Shown here: piece after piece, positions 50,796-58,861 of the stretch
Numbering within the stretch: the first letter of the stretch is position 1
Layout: each line of letters opens with the position of its first letter
Assembly: GCA_030601885.1 (NCBI GenBank)
Contig: JAUWAU010000001.1
Span: 62,001-126,000 of the forward strand
Direction: 5' to 3'
Source of the DNA: Armatimonadota bacterium
GTDB taxonomy: Bacteria; Armatimonadota; Zipacnadia; JAUWAU01
Length of the DNA stretch: 64,000 nt
The notes under the pieces: model-generated
The model's input: only the letters and a program-made list of their open reading frames with translations
What the model was told of the DNA's origin: nothing
Database searches by the model: none
Position numbers and translations under genes: made by a program

Positions 50796-51923
50796 TTAGA
50801 AGTGGTCCGCCGCCCAGATGTACGGCTCAGCCTTGGGAAAAAGCGCCGCTGCCAATTGCGCCGCCTCGCCCGGCACGCGCACCGAGTCATCGCTGAGGAC
50901 GCTGCGCACGCGCCGGTACCCGACAATGAGCTGCGTGAGGATCGTCTGGGGCAGCTCGATCTCGCACGTGGCAGGCCGGTCCCCGTCGCGGATCGCCAGC
51001 GAAGCCTCATCCATCTCCAGCACTACGCCGCCTACGTCGGTCGCGATACGCAGGGACGGGCATCGCCCGTCGCCGGCAGCCAAGGCGGCGTGCCGGCGCA
51101 GCCGTGCCTCCAGCACCGGCCGGATCTTCTCGAAGGTGCTCCGCAGATTGATGATCCTCAGCATGCCGTCGCCGTCGGCCCGGAAGGTCGTAGTGAGCTG
51201 GCAGTCGTATGCATGGCAATGCTCAATGAAGGGGTGATCGGGCGGCGCGAAGATGCCGATGGTGTCCACGTTGGCGGTCTCTGCCATGCGGGTGAGCTCG
51301 CGCACCAGCTCCGGGAACACATCGTCCCGCACCGCGGCCAGCTCGACGATGTTGACCGCATCCGGGACGTCGTCGAAGGCGACGTACGCCACGACCGTCC
51401 CGCTGCCGTCTTCGACCACAAATGCCGTTGCCGGAACGCGAAAGCGCGATCCTTTCGGGAAGTGCGTCCAGCGACCGTGATGCCGCACCACGGAGCAGGT
51501 GCGGGTCTGGTTGTCCTCGTTGTACAGGTCTATGACCGCGCCGATGTCGGCATCGGTCATGGGGCGCGTCCTGTATTGTGGCCGGCGGGGCACTTCCGGC
51601 GGGATCGTCATGGCCGCCCGGTGCATCGCCAGTGCGGTGATGTATCCGAACTTGGGGTAAAAATCGCGGATGCCAAACAGCATGGACATATCGTAGCCCT
51701 CATCACGCATATACTCCACGCTGTCCGTCATCACCCGGCGCGAGTACCCCTTCACCCGGTGTTCTTTGTCGGTGTGCACACCCCCGATGCCGCCCATCTT
51801 CACCGTCGCTGAGCCGATACGCATGTCGTGGTCCACGATGGACAGGCGGCTCACCGATTCGCCGTCCACGATGAGCTCCCGCAGGTGCCTGCCACCGGGG
51901 GTGACCGTCGTCTTCATGGTCAT
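50796..51923 (-). CDS. Eis-like GNAT acetyltransferase with SCP2-type C-terminus
   Basis: The protein has 375 aa. Start ATG 51923 is favoured because AAGGG lies 8-9 nt upstream. The first GNAT domain shows VKMGGIGGVHTDKEHRVKGYSRRVM, with an acetyl-CoA loop, and MSMLFGIRDFYPKFGY, the Eis/MSMEG-type block. A second GNAT-like domain (YRTRPMTDADIGAVIDLYN) and an SCP2-like end (CEIELPQTILTQLIVGYRRVRSV) complete the three-domain Eis arrangement. Such enzymes acetylate amines, including aminoglycosides and host peptides in known cases; the natural substrate here is unknown. The MITE-like repeat ends exactly at its stop, and the TIR-STAND gene ends 52 nt upstream of its start on the same strand. Confidence 0.8.
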   Translation of the reverse strand: MTMKTTVTPGGRHLRELIVDGESVSRLSIVDHDMRIGSATVKMGGIGGVHTDKEHRVKGYSRRVMTDSVEYMRDEGYDMSMLFGIRDFYPKFGYITALAMHRAAMTIPPEVPRRPQYRTRPMTDADIGAVIDLYNEDNQTRTCSVVRHHGRWTHFPKGSRFRVPATAFVVEDGSGTVVAYVAFDDVPDAVNIVELAAVRDDVFPELVRELTRMAETANVDTIGIFAPPDHPFIEHCHAYDCQLTTTFRADGDGMLRIINLRSTFEKIRPVLEARLRRHAALAAGDGRCPSLRIATDVGGVVLEMDEASLAIRDGDRPATCEIELPQTILTQLIVGYRRVRSVLSDDSVRVPGEAAQLAAALFPKAEPYIWAADHF

Positions 51924-51975
51924 GCGCATCGCCCTTCGCGGGGTTGAGCGCCGCAGGCAGCGCGGGCCCCGTGGG

Positions 51976-54900
51976 CTACTGCTCGTCACCCTCTCCCAGC
52001 GCGTACGCGATGGCCTCATCCATCGTCATGTCCTGGCCCTCTGCCCATGCCGCCTCGAATGCCTCGTCGCCCAGCGCCTCGCGCACGGCAGCCACGCTGC
52101 GGTCGTGCCCCTTGCGTTCACCGGGGGACAATCGGGGATCGATGGCCTCGCGCAGCGCCTCTGCCGCCCCAAGCAACCGGGCAGCTCGCCCGGCATCGTC
52201 CTCCGTCCCACACAGCTCCGCTAATCTGGCCAGACACTGAGCAGCGTCCCGTTCCTGCCCCAGAGCGCGCCACATCGCCAGGCTTTCCCCATACAGCGCG
52301 CGCGCCGCCGCATAGTGCCCCTGAGCGGTGGAGACCATCGCTAGGGCACCCAGGGACAGGGCCAGGACGTGCTGGTTCCCCAGCTCGCGCCGGATCGCCA
52401 GGCTCTCCCCAAAGTGTGCCCGGGCCGCCGAGTAGTCCCCGTCGTCCCAGGCCGCCCACCCCAGCTCGTGGAGGGACCCGGCGATGCCAGTCTTGTTGCC
52501 CAACTCCCGTGAGATTGCCAGGCTCTCCTCATACAGCGGTCGCGCCGCCGAATAGTCCCCGTCCCTGCGGGCCACCATGCCCAGGCCGCCCAGGCATGCC
52601 GCGACCCCGGCCCTATCCCCCAGCTCCCGCCGGATAGTCAGGCTTTCCTCAAAGTGCGCCCGCGCCACCGAACGGTCCCCTCCGCTCAACGCCACCCACC
52701 CCACGCTGGCGAGGCAATGCGCCATCCGCGACTTGTCCCCCACTTCGCGGTAGATGGCTAAGGCCTCCTCACGGAGCGCCCGCGATCGGGCGTAATCCCC
52801 ATGGCGCTCGGCCGGCATTGCCAAGACACTCAGGGAGCGGGCGATCCCCAACCTGCTCCCGCACTCCCGGGAGATCGCCAAGGCCTCCTCGCAGAGCGCC
52901 CGCGTGGTGGAAAGGTCTCCCCGGCGCCACGCCACGAACCCCAAGCCCCTCAGGGAGCTGCTGACGCCTTCCTGGTACCCATGCTCGCGCGAGATTGCCA
53001 ACGCCTCCTCATGCAGGCCCCAGGCGGCCGAATGATCGCCCTGGAGAACGGCCAGGTGGCCGGCGGCGTTCAGCGCTTTGACCCGCGCCGCCGTGGGCTC
53101 GCCGGCACCCTCGTGCGCGAGCACGTCCGCCAGATGGGCCCGCGCTTCCCTCCAATGGCCCCGTCCGACCCAGAACCAGACAAGCGCCGCCGCCAAACGC
53201 AGGCCCGCTTCGGCGCCGTCCGCCGCGGACTTGCACCATGCCAGCGCGGCACGCAGGTTGTCATGCTCCGTTTCCAGCCGATCCAGCCACGACTTCTGGT
53301 CTGGCCCCTCAAGCTCTGGCTCCGCCCGCTCCGCCACGGCCACGAAGAAGTCCCGATGCCGCTCACGCAGCCGCTCCGCCTCCCCGCTCTCCATCAGTCG
53401 CTCCCCCGCATACTGCCGCACCGTCTCCAGGAGGCGATAGCGCATCTCGCCGTTCTCTTCCTCGGTGGCCACCATGGACTTCTCCACCAACTGCGACAGC
53501 AGGTCCAGGACCTCGTACTGCTCGATGCCGCAGGCGCTGGGCTCTGCTTGCGAGTCATCCGGGTCCGCGCACACAGCCTCGGCGGCCTCCAGCGTCCAGC
53601 CACCGGCGAACACCGACAAGCGCCGCAGCAGAAGGCGCTCCTTCTCCGACAGCAGGTCGTAACTCCAGTCGATCGCCGCCTGCAGCGTGCGCTGCCGCGG
53701 CAGCGCCGTCCGACTGCCGCCCGTCAGCAGCCCAAAACGATCGTCCAGCCGATCGGCAATCTGCTCCGCGGTCAACGCCCTCGTCCGCGCCGCCGCAAGC
53801 TCGATGGCCAACGGAATCCCGTCCAGCCGCCAGCATATCTGCGCCACCGCCGGCGCATTCTCGTTCGTCACCCCAAAGCCCGGCTTGGCAGCCACTCCCC
53901 GGTCGATGAACAACTGCACCGCCTCGTATTGCCTCAGCACTGCTGCCAGCTCCGCCGGTGCAGCCTCCATGCGCTCGGGCTCCGGCGCCGGAAGCGACGG
54001 CACCAGGAACGTCACTTCCCCGGCTATGCCCAGCGCCTCCCGGCTCGTGGCCAGCAACTGCACATCCGGACATCCCTTGAGCACCGCGTCCGCCAGCTCC
54101 GCGCACGCCTCTATCAGATGCTCCGAGTTGTCCAGAATCAGCAGAAGGCGTTTCTCCCGCAGGTAGTCAAGCACGGTCTCCCCCAGCGGCCGATGCGGCT
54201 CCTCCCGAACTCCCAGCGCCGTGGCGACAGCCTGCGGCACCAAGGTCGGGTCTGACAATGCGGCCAACTCCACCAGCCATACGCCGTCGGGGAATTGGTC
54301 CAGCAGGTCGCCTCCCACTTGCAGCGCCAGTCGGGTCTTCCCCACGCCCCCCACGCCCGTCACCGTCAGCAGCCGCGTCCCCTCAAGCAGCCGCTTGACC
54401 TCCGCCATCTCCCTCTCCCGGCCCACGAAGCTCGTCGCCTGCAGCGGCAGGTTGGTGGGGAACGACTCCAGACCCCTCAGAGGCGGGAGATCCTCCGGCA
54501 GGTCCGAGTGCACCACCTGGAACACCTGCTCCGGGCGAGTGAGGTCGCGCAGCCGACACCCACCGAGATCCCGCAAGTCCACACCCTCCGGCAGCTCATC
54601 CCGCACCAATTCAGCAGCCGCCAGCGACAGCAGAATCTGCCCTCCGTGTCCTGCCGAGAGCAGCGTGGCGCACCGGTTCAGCGGTGGGCCGAAGTATTGC
54701 TCCTGTCGCAGCTCGGCCTCTCCCGTGTGCAGCGCCATGCGCACGCCCAGCGGCCCGGTCTCCCCCCAAGCCTCAGCAAGCAAAGCGCGCTGGGCGCTCA
54801 AAGCGCCCACGAGGGCAGCCGAGGCAGTAGCGAAGGCAGCGCAGAAGGCGTCGCCAGCCGTCGTGAAGACATGGCCGCCGTTGGCGCCGATGGCCTGGTA

Positions 54901-55485
54901 TACGAGGGCGTCGTGGCGGGCGAGGGCCTGATGCATGGCATCGGGGTGCTGCTCCCAGAGCTTCGTGCTGCCCTCGATGTCGGTGAACAGAAAGGTGGCC
55001 GTGCCCGTGGGCCACTCGGCCACCGGGGCGCTCTCGGCGGCAGGCCCCGCTTCCGGGGCATCTGCCGGCTCAGACGGCTTCGTCAACGGCAAGAGCCGCT
55101 CCACGGACTCGGCGAGTCGCCGGAGATGCGGCTCCAGAGGCGGCGTCAAGGCATCCAACCAGTGCCGGCGACACAGGTGCAGCGCCAGGGACCCGGATGG
55201 CACCACATCCTCGACCCGGAGTGGCAGGACTGGCTTGCCCGCACTCACCGCCATCTCCACCTCGTTCTTCACGTGCTCCGAGCTGTTGGCGCGAGCCGAG
55301 AACACCAGCACCATCACACGGCACTCACGAACGCTGTCTGCGATTGCTTCCCCATAGTCCATGCCGGGGAGTACGTCGCGGGGCGCAATCCAGCACCGCA
55401 TTCCCCCGCCCTCCAGCGTCCCGCGCACCGCCTCCGCAGTCGCCTTGTCCTCCGCGGCATAGCTAATGAACACATCGTGACCCAT
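51976..55485 (-). CDS. TIR - cyclase homology - STAND NTPase - TPR protein
   Basis: The protein has 1169 aa; ATG 55485 is preceded by GGAGG. Residues 1-115 form a TIR domain (HDVFISYAAEDKATAEAV, CWIAPRDVLPGMDYGEAI, SSEHVKNEVEMA with the candidate catalytic Glu near 75). Residues 160-330 form a class III cyclase domain: FLFTDIEGST (Asp 169), TTAGDAFCAAF (Asp 212), but PLNRCATLLSAGHGGQ, where the transition-state Arg (N-x-x-x-R) is Thr 274. Residues 340-620 are an NB-ARC/AP-ATPase (Walker A VGGVGKT near 378-384, LLLILDNSEHL). TPRs of about 40 aa fill 760-1110 (GDYSAARPLYEESLAISREL). The layout suits a signal-gated effector; target and ligand are unknown. It may be immune or regulatory. Confidence 0.82.
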   Translation of the reverse strand: MGHDVFISYAAEDKATAEAVRGTLEGGGMRCWIAPRDVLPGMDYGEAIADSVRECRVMVLVFSARANSSEHVKNEVEMAVSAGKPVLPLRVEDVVPSGSLALHLCRRHWLDALTPPLEPHLRRLAESVERLLPLTKPSEPADAPEAGPAAESAPVAEWPTGTATFLFTDIEGSTKLWEQHPDAMHQALARHDALVYQAIGANGGHVFTTAGDAFCAAFATASAALVGALSAQRALLAEAWGETGPLGVRMALHTGEAELRQEQYFGPPLNRCATLLSAGHGGQILLSLAAAELVRDELPEGVDLRDLGGCRLRDLTRPEQVFQVVHSDLPEDLPPLRGLESFPTNLPLQATSFVGREREMAEVKRLLEGTRLLTVTGVGGVGKTRLALQVGGDLLDQFPDGVWLVELAALSDPTLVPQAVATALGVREEPHRPLGETVLDYLREKRLLLILDNSEHLIEACAELADAVLKGCPDVQLLATSREALGIAGEVTFLVPSLPAPEPERMEAAPAELAAVLRQYEAVQLFIDRGVAAKPGFGVTNENAPAVAQICWRLDGIPLAIELAAARTRALTAEQIADRLDDRFGLLTGGSRTALPRQRTLQAAIDWSYDLLSEKERLLLRRLSVFAGGWTLEAAEAVCADPDDSQAEPSACGIEQYEVLDLLSQLVEKSMVATEEENGEMRYRLLETVRQYAGERLMESGEAERLRERHRDFFVAVAERAEPELEGPDQKSWLDRLETEHDNLRAALAWCKSAADGAEAGLRLAAALVWFWVGRGHWREARAHLADVLAHEGAGEPTAARVKALNAAGHLAVLQGDHSAAWGLHEEALAISREHGYQEGVSSSLRGLGFVAWRRGDLSTTRALCEEALAISRECGSRLGIARSLSVLAMPAERHGDYARSRALREEALAIYREVGDKSRMAHCLASVGWVALSGGDRSVARAHFEESLTIRRELGDRAGVAACLGGLGMVARRDGDYSAARPLYEESLAISRELGNKTGIAGSLHELGWAAWDDGDYSAARAHFGESLAIRRELGNQHVLALSLGALAMVSTAQGHYAAARALYGESLAMWRALGQERDAAQCLARLAELCGTEDDAGRAARLLGAAEALREAIDPRLSPGERKGHDRSVAAVREALGDEAFEAAWAEGQDMTMDEAIAYALGEGDEQ

Positions 55486-55657
55486 CTCCAATCAACCTCC
55501 CCATGCTGCCACTTCGCCCTGTGGGCTCTGCCCCGCGCGTAGGCGATGGCCGAGGCCATCGCCATCGCACGTGCCTATGCTTCCGAGCTCGCGTCCAATC
55601 AGCTAGCTTTGGTGAGGGAGCAGGCCACGCGCCGTGGATACACTCCGGGGTCGTGAG

Positions 55658-56677
55658 TCAGAGCGACACCATCTCCCCCGACTCGGCCGAGCGCACCTCC
55701 GCCAGGCACACTGCGACGGCCCGGACGCCGTCCTCGGGCGGGACCACCGTCGGCGCCTCACCGGATTCGACGCAATCAACGAAGTACTTGCACTCCAGGT
55801 AGTAGCCGCCCAGCTCCGATATGTTGCCGCCCTCGGCGGCCGCCGCTCCCTCGACGATGGGCTCCATCTTCGGATGCTCCGGCTCCTCGGCGCCGGCTCG
55901 GTACACGCGCAACGGCGGGTCGAGCGCCCCGTCGAACTCGATTTGGCCGCCCTCGAGCATCGCCGTGAAGGCGGCGCGAAAGCCGAAGGACGGGGCGTAT
56001 CCTATGCCCGATTCCGCCGACGCGCTGGCCTCGTCGTAATAGTAGTTGGTGTACAGGTAGTCCCAGCCCATCTCGGACTTGACCCCCGTGCTCGCCACCG
56101 CCTTCGGGCGACCGAGACAGTAACAGATCCAGTCTGCATCGTGGATGTGCAGATCCAGTGCGCCGCCGCCGGAGGCCTCCGGCCGCGTCATCCAGCCGTC
56201 CCAGGACCATTCCGGCCTGGTGCTTCGGCGGACACAGGACATTGACAGCAGCTTGCCCAGCTCGCCGCCGTCAATCATCTCTTTCGCCCACGCATATTCC
56301 GGCCAGAAACGCAGCACTTGCGCCACCATCAGGAACTTGCCGGCCTGCTCGGCAGCGTCCGCCATCGCCTGGGCGTCCTCGACCGTAAGCGCCATCGGCT
56401 TCTCGCACAGTACATGCTTGCCCGCCGCGAGCGCGTTCTCGGCGCACTCGCGATGCATACCGGTCGGCAGGCAGATGTCTACGATGCTGATGCTGTCGTC
56501 CTCGAGCACTGGCTCGAGGCTCTCGTGCACCGGCACGGCGTACTTGTCTGCGGTCTTGGTCCGCGTATCGGCGCTTACGTCCACGCCGGCGGCTATTTCG
56601 GCATTCGGGAGAAGCCGGTAGGCTTCCATATGCGTCGTGCCCATGAATCCGCAGCCAACGACAGCAACCTTTTGCAT
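55658..56677 (-). CDS. Gfo/Idh/MocA-family NAD(P)-dependent oxidoreductase
   Basis: The protein has 339 aa. ATG 56677 has AAGGAGG 7 nt upstream. The Rossmann start KVAVVGCGFMGTTHMEAYRL has the G-x-G-x-x-G dinucleotide loop. The family motif HVLCEKPMALTVEDAQAM carries the conserved E-K-P, whose Lys is in the active site, and GGALDLHIHDADWICYCLG holds the D-x-H-x-x-D motif. These enzymes oxidise or epimerise sugars, inositols or sugar acids using NAD(P). It leads a four-gene stretch on the minus strand with an isomerase, a URO-D-like gene and a radical SAM gene, although two repeat blocks separate the genes. Substrate unknown. Confidence 0.9.
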   Translation of the reverse strand: MQKVAVVGCGFMGTTHMEAYRLLPNAEIAAGVDVSADTRTKTADKYAVPVHESLEPVLEDDSISIVDICLPTGMHRECAENALAAGKHVLCEKPMALTVEDAQAMADAAEQAGKFLMVAQVLRFWPEYAWAKEMIDGGELGKLLSMSCVRRSTRPEWSWDGWMTRPEASGGGALDLHIHDADWICYCLGRPKAVASTGVKSEMGWDYLYTNYYYDEASASAESGIGYAPSFGFRAAFTAMLEGGQIEFDGALDPPLRVYRAGAEEPEHPKMEPIVEGAAAAEGGNISELGGYYLECKYFVDCVESGEAPTVVPPEDGVRAVAVCLAEVRSAESGEMVSL

Positions 56678-56702
56678 GGCTTGGCCTCCTTATACAGGAG
56701 CC

Positions 56703-56775
56703 GGGTGGCACGGCTTGCTCGTCAAGCCGTGCGGCCTTCAGCCACCGCACGGGTAGCAAGCTACCCGTGCCACCC
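56703..56775. repeat. Double hairpin repeat
   Basis: Hairpin one is GCACGGCTTG with CAAGCCGTGC around CTCGT. Hairpin two is GCACGGGTAGC with GCTACCCGTGC around AA. The outer ends GGGTGGCACGG and CCGTGCCACCC pair with each other. It lies between the isomerase end and the oxidoreductase start. Confidence 0.8.
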
Positions 56776-56789
56776 GACGTCTGGGTCTC

Positions 56790-57620
56790 CTATCGCAGGC
56801 TCTCCAGCAGCTCCTTGCCCCTCAGGATATCCCCGATCCGATCGTCGCCGGCCTCGCGCTCTATCGTGAGCGGGCCCGTGTAGCCAATCTCCTTGAGCTT
56901 GGCGACGAAGGCCGGGATGTCCACCTGCCCCCCGCCCAGCGGCCTCTCCTCGCCCAGTTGACCCTCGGCCGTCGGCCATACGCCGTCCTTGCAGTGCACC
57001 GACCGGACGTAGTCTTTGACGAGCTCGAGCGCCTCGATGGGCTTGTCCTTGCCGTAGAGGATCATGTTCGCCGGGTCGAAGTTGATGAACACGTTGTCGC
57101 GCTCCAGGTCCGCGAGGAACTCGAGCAGCTCCTCGGCCGTCTCCTGCCCGGTCTCCAGGTGGAACGCGATGCCTTTCTCCTTGCAGTAGTCGGCTATCTC
57201 CCGCATGGTCTCGATGAGTTTGCCGTGGGCTGGATCGCTGCTGTCCGCCGGCACGAAGCCGATGTGGGCGGCAGCCGCCTGGCACCCAAGTTCAGCGGCA
57301 AAGTCGATGGCCTTGCGGCTGACCTCCACGCGCTCATCGAGCTTGTCGGGATTCAGAAAACCCACCGTCTCCTGCACCGCGGCCATGCTGGCGTAGCTCT
57401 CGTCCACGAAGCCAATGAAAAGCACGGTGGGTGTAACACCATTTTTTTGCATGTGCGCCTTGAGCTTCTGGGCGTTCTCGCTCGTGTAGAACTCCGGCGG
57501 CTGGAAGCCGACCTGGGCCGACTTGATGCCCAGCTCGCCAAGCTTCGTTGTGGCCTCAAACGGATCGCTGATGCCCGTCGATGACAGAAAGACGCCAACT
57601 TCCATTGGCTGCATTCTCAT
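56790..57620 (-). CDS. Sugar phosphate isomerase/epimerase (xylose-isomerase-like TIM barrel)
   Basis: The protein has 276 aa. ATG 57620 follows GAGGG; ATG 57614 is an alternative. A TIM barrel is evident: VGVFLSSTGISDPFEA, IKSAQVGFQPPEF, CQAAAAHIGFVPAD, GIAFHLETGQETAEELLEFL, NVFINFDPANMILYG, VRSVHCKDGVWP and LTIEREAGDDR. The metal-binding Glu, Asp, His and Glu line up in ETGQ, FDPANM, HCKD and ERE, as in the AP2Ec/IolE family. Such proteins interconvert or dehydrate keto-sugars and often partner with Gfo/Idh/MocA oxidoreductases, as here. Exact substrate unknown. Confidence 0.88.
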   Translation of the reverse strand: MRMQPMEVGVFLSSTGISDPFEATTKLGELGIKSAQVGFQPPEFYTSENAQKLKAHMQKNGVTPTVLFIGFVDESYASMAAVQETVGFLNPDKLDERVEVSRKAIDFAAELGCQAAAAHIGFVPADSSDPAHGKLIETMREIADYCKEKGIAFHLETGQETAEELLEFLADLERDNVFINFDPANMILYGKDKPIEALELVKDYVRSVHCKDGVWPTAEGQLGEERPLGGGQVDIPAFVAKLKEIGYTGPLTIEREAGDDRIGDILRGKELLESLR

Positions 57621-57660
57621 CACACCCTCGTGGGCTCGCTTATGACTGCGATTCGGTCTA

Positions 57661-57715
57661 GTGTGGCCCAGGCAGCTTGCCTGGGTTCGCCGCAGGCTGG
57701 CAGCCTGCGCCACAC
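57661..57715. repeat. REP-like double hairpin
   Basis: CCCAGGCA and TGCCTGGG surround GCT; GCAGGCT and AGCCTGC surround GGC. Outer GTGTGGC and GCCACAC pair. It sits between the URO-D-like and isomerase genes and matches the design of the unit within the sigma-partner gene at 30351-30373. Confidence 0.8.
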
Positions 57716-57778
57716 AAAGCACAGGAACGTCGGGTCCCTATTCTGTCGTCGGCAGCGAAAGCCTTCTTTCGCGGCCCA

Positions 57779-58861
57779 TCAGCTTGCCTGGTAGAAGTCG
57801 GGCCCGATCTCCTTGACGGTGTCGTACACGGCCAGGAGGTTCTCCAGTGGGACGTCGTATTGCACCACGTTATTGGGAGCGATCACCAGGCCATTGTTGT
57901 AGCCGCATTGGGCCACCCGGTCGCGTACTTCAGCGCGCACGTCCTCCACGGTGCCAAACGGCAGCGTGCGCTGCGCCGAGATGGTGCCATGGAGGGTGAT
58001 GCGGTCGCCGTGGCGCTCCTTGACCTCGTTCGGATCCATGCACTCCGGCTGCACCGGGTCCAGGACGGTGAATCCGATCTCGATGAGGTCGTCCAGGATT
58101 GGCATCAGATTCCCGTCGCTGTGTAGGAAGAAGTGCTGCACGCCGTGTTTGCGCGCCTCATCGATGAGGGCGGCATCGCGCCACTTGAAGTGCTTGCGCC
58201 ACGTGTCGGGCTTCATGAACGGGCCCGTGTGCATGGCGATGTCGCCGCCGATGCTGATCATGTCAACGCCCATTGCAGCAAAGCGACCCACGATCTCGAG
58301 CTTGTACTCCAGCATGCGATCCAGCAGCTTGAGCATGAACGCCGATTCCTCCGCGATGTCGCACAGCCACTGCTCGAGGCCGCGGAGTCCCCAGGCGTCG
58401 CGATAGAACGTCCCCGTCCCGGCACTCACGACGTGCGTTGCCTTGAGTTCCCGAATGCGCTCCTCGAGGCCCTCCCAGCGCTCGGCCGCGCTGATGTCGG
58501 GAAACTCGTAGCTGTCGAGGGCGCTCTCGTCGGCGAGCGGGTGAGAGACGTAGCGCATGTACGGCCCGCTGCCATCGACGATCTGCCGCACGCCCCACTC
58601 GTCCTCGACGGAGCCGTCCTCGTGCAGGATCCCTCTTCCGAGCGGAGTGTTCGTGGAGCGCTCGAGCCACTCCGACCGCGGCCGCATTCCGACGCCGGCA
58701 CGGAAGCTTATGCCCAACTGGGCGGTGATCTCGTTCGTTCTGTCCGTGCCGAAATGCTGCTTGAGCGCCTCCCACACTTCCGGCCGAAAACTGCCACCGA
58801 GGCACAGCCGGTCGGCTGGCTCGTGCTCCAGGCACCTCAGAGCGCGCTCGCGCGGCGTCAT
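57779..58861 (-). CDS. URO-D-superfamily protein (methyltransferase-like)
   Basis: The protein has 360 aa. ATG 58861 overlaps the stop of the radical SAM gene (ATGA), so translation is coupled. The N-terminus MTPRERALRCLEHEPADRLC is the opening of URO-D-type corrinoid methyltransferases rather than of heme URO-D, which has R-P-W-x-R-Q. Later blocks are VDMISIGGDIAMHTGPFMKP, HFFLHSDGNLMPILDDLIEIGFTVLDPVQP and TLHGTISAQRTLPFGT, matching the superfamily barrel. A His/Cys cluster for zinc-bound thiol is not evident. It may process a modified small molecule together with the radical SAM protein upstream. Substrate unknown. Confidence 0.83.
   Translation of the reverse strand: MTPRERALRCLEHEPADRLCLGGSFRPEVWEALKQHFGTDRTNEITAQLGISFRAGVGMRPRSEWLERSTNTPLGRGILHEDGSVEDEWGVRQIVDGSGPYMRYVSHPLADESALDSYEFPDISAAERWEGLEERIRELKATHVVSAGTGTFYRDAWGLRGLEQWLCDIAEESAFMLKLLDRMLEYKLEIVGRFAAMGVDMISIGGDIAMHTGPFMKPDTWRKHFKWRDAALIDEARKHGVQHFFLHSDGNLMPILDDLIEIGFTVLDPVQPECMDPNEVKERHGDRITLHGTISAQRTLPFGTVEDVRAEVRDRVAQCGYNNGLVIAPNNVVQYDVPLENLLAVYDTVKEIGPDFYQAS

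Noticed and set aside
52260..53060. Direct repeats about 120 bp apart, first considered as a tandem-repeat or CRISPR-like array
   Set aside because: They are the DNA of the TPR units in the TIR-STAND protein; the period fits 40-aa repeats and there are no unique spacers.
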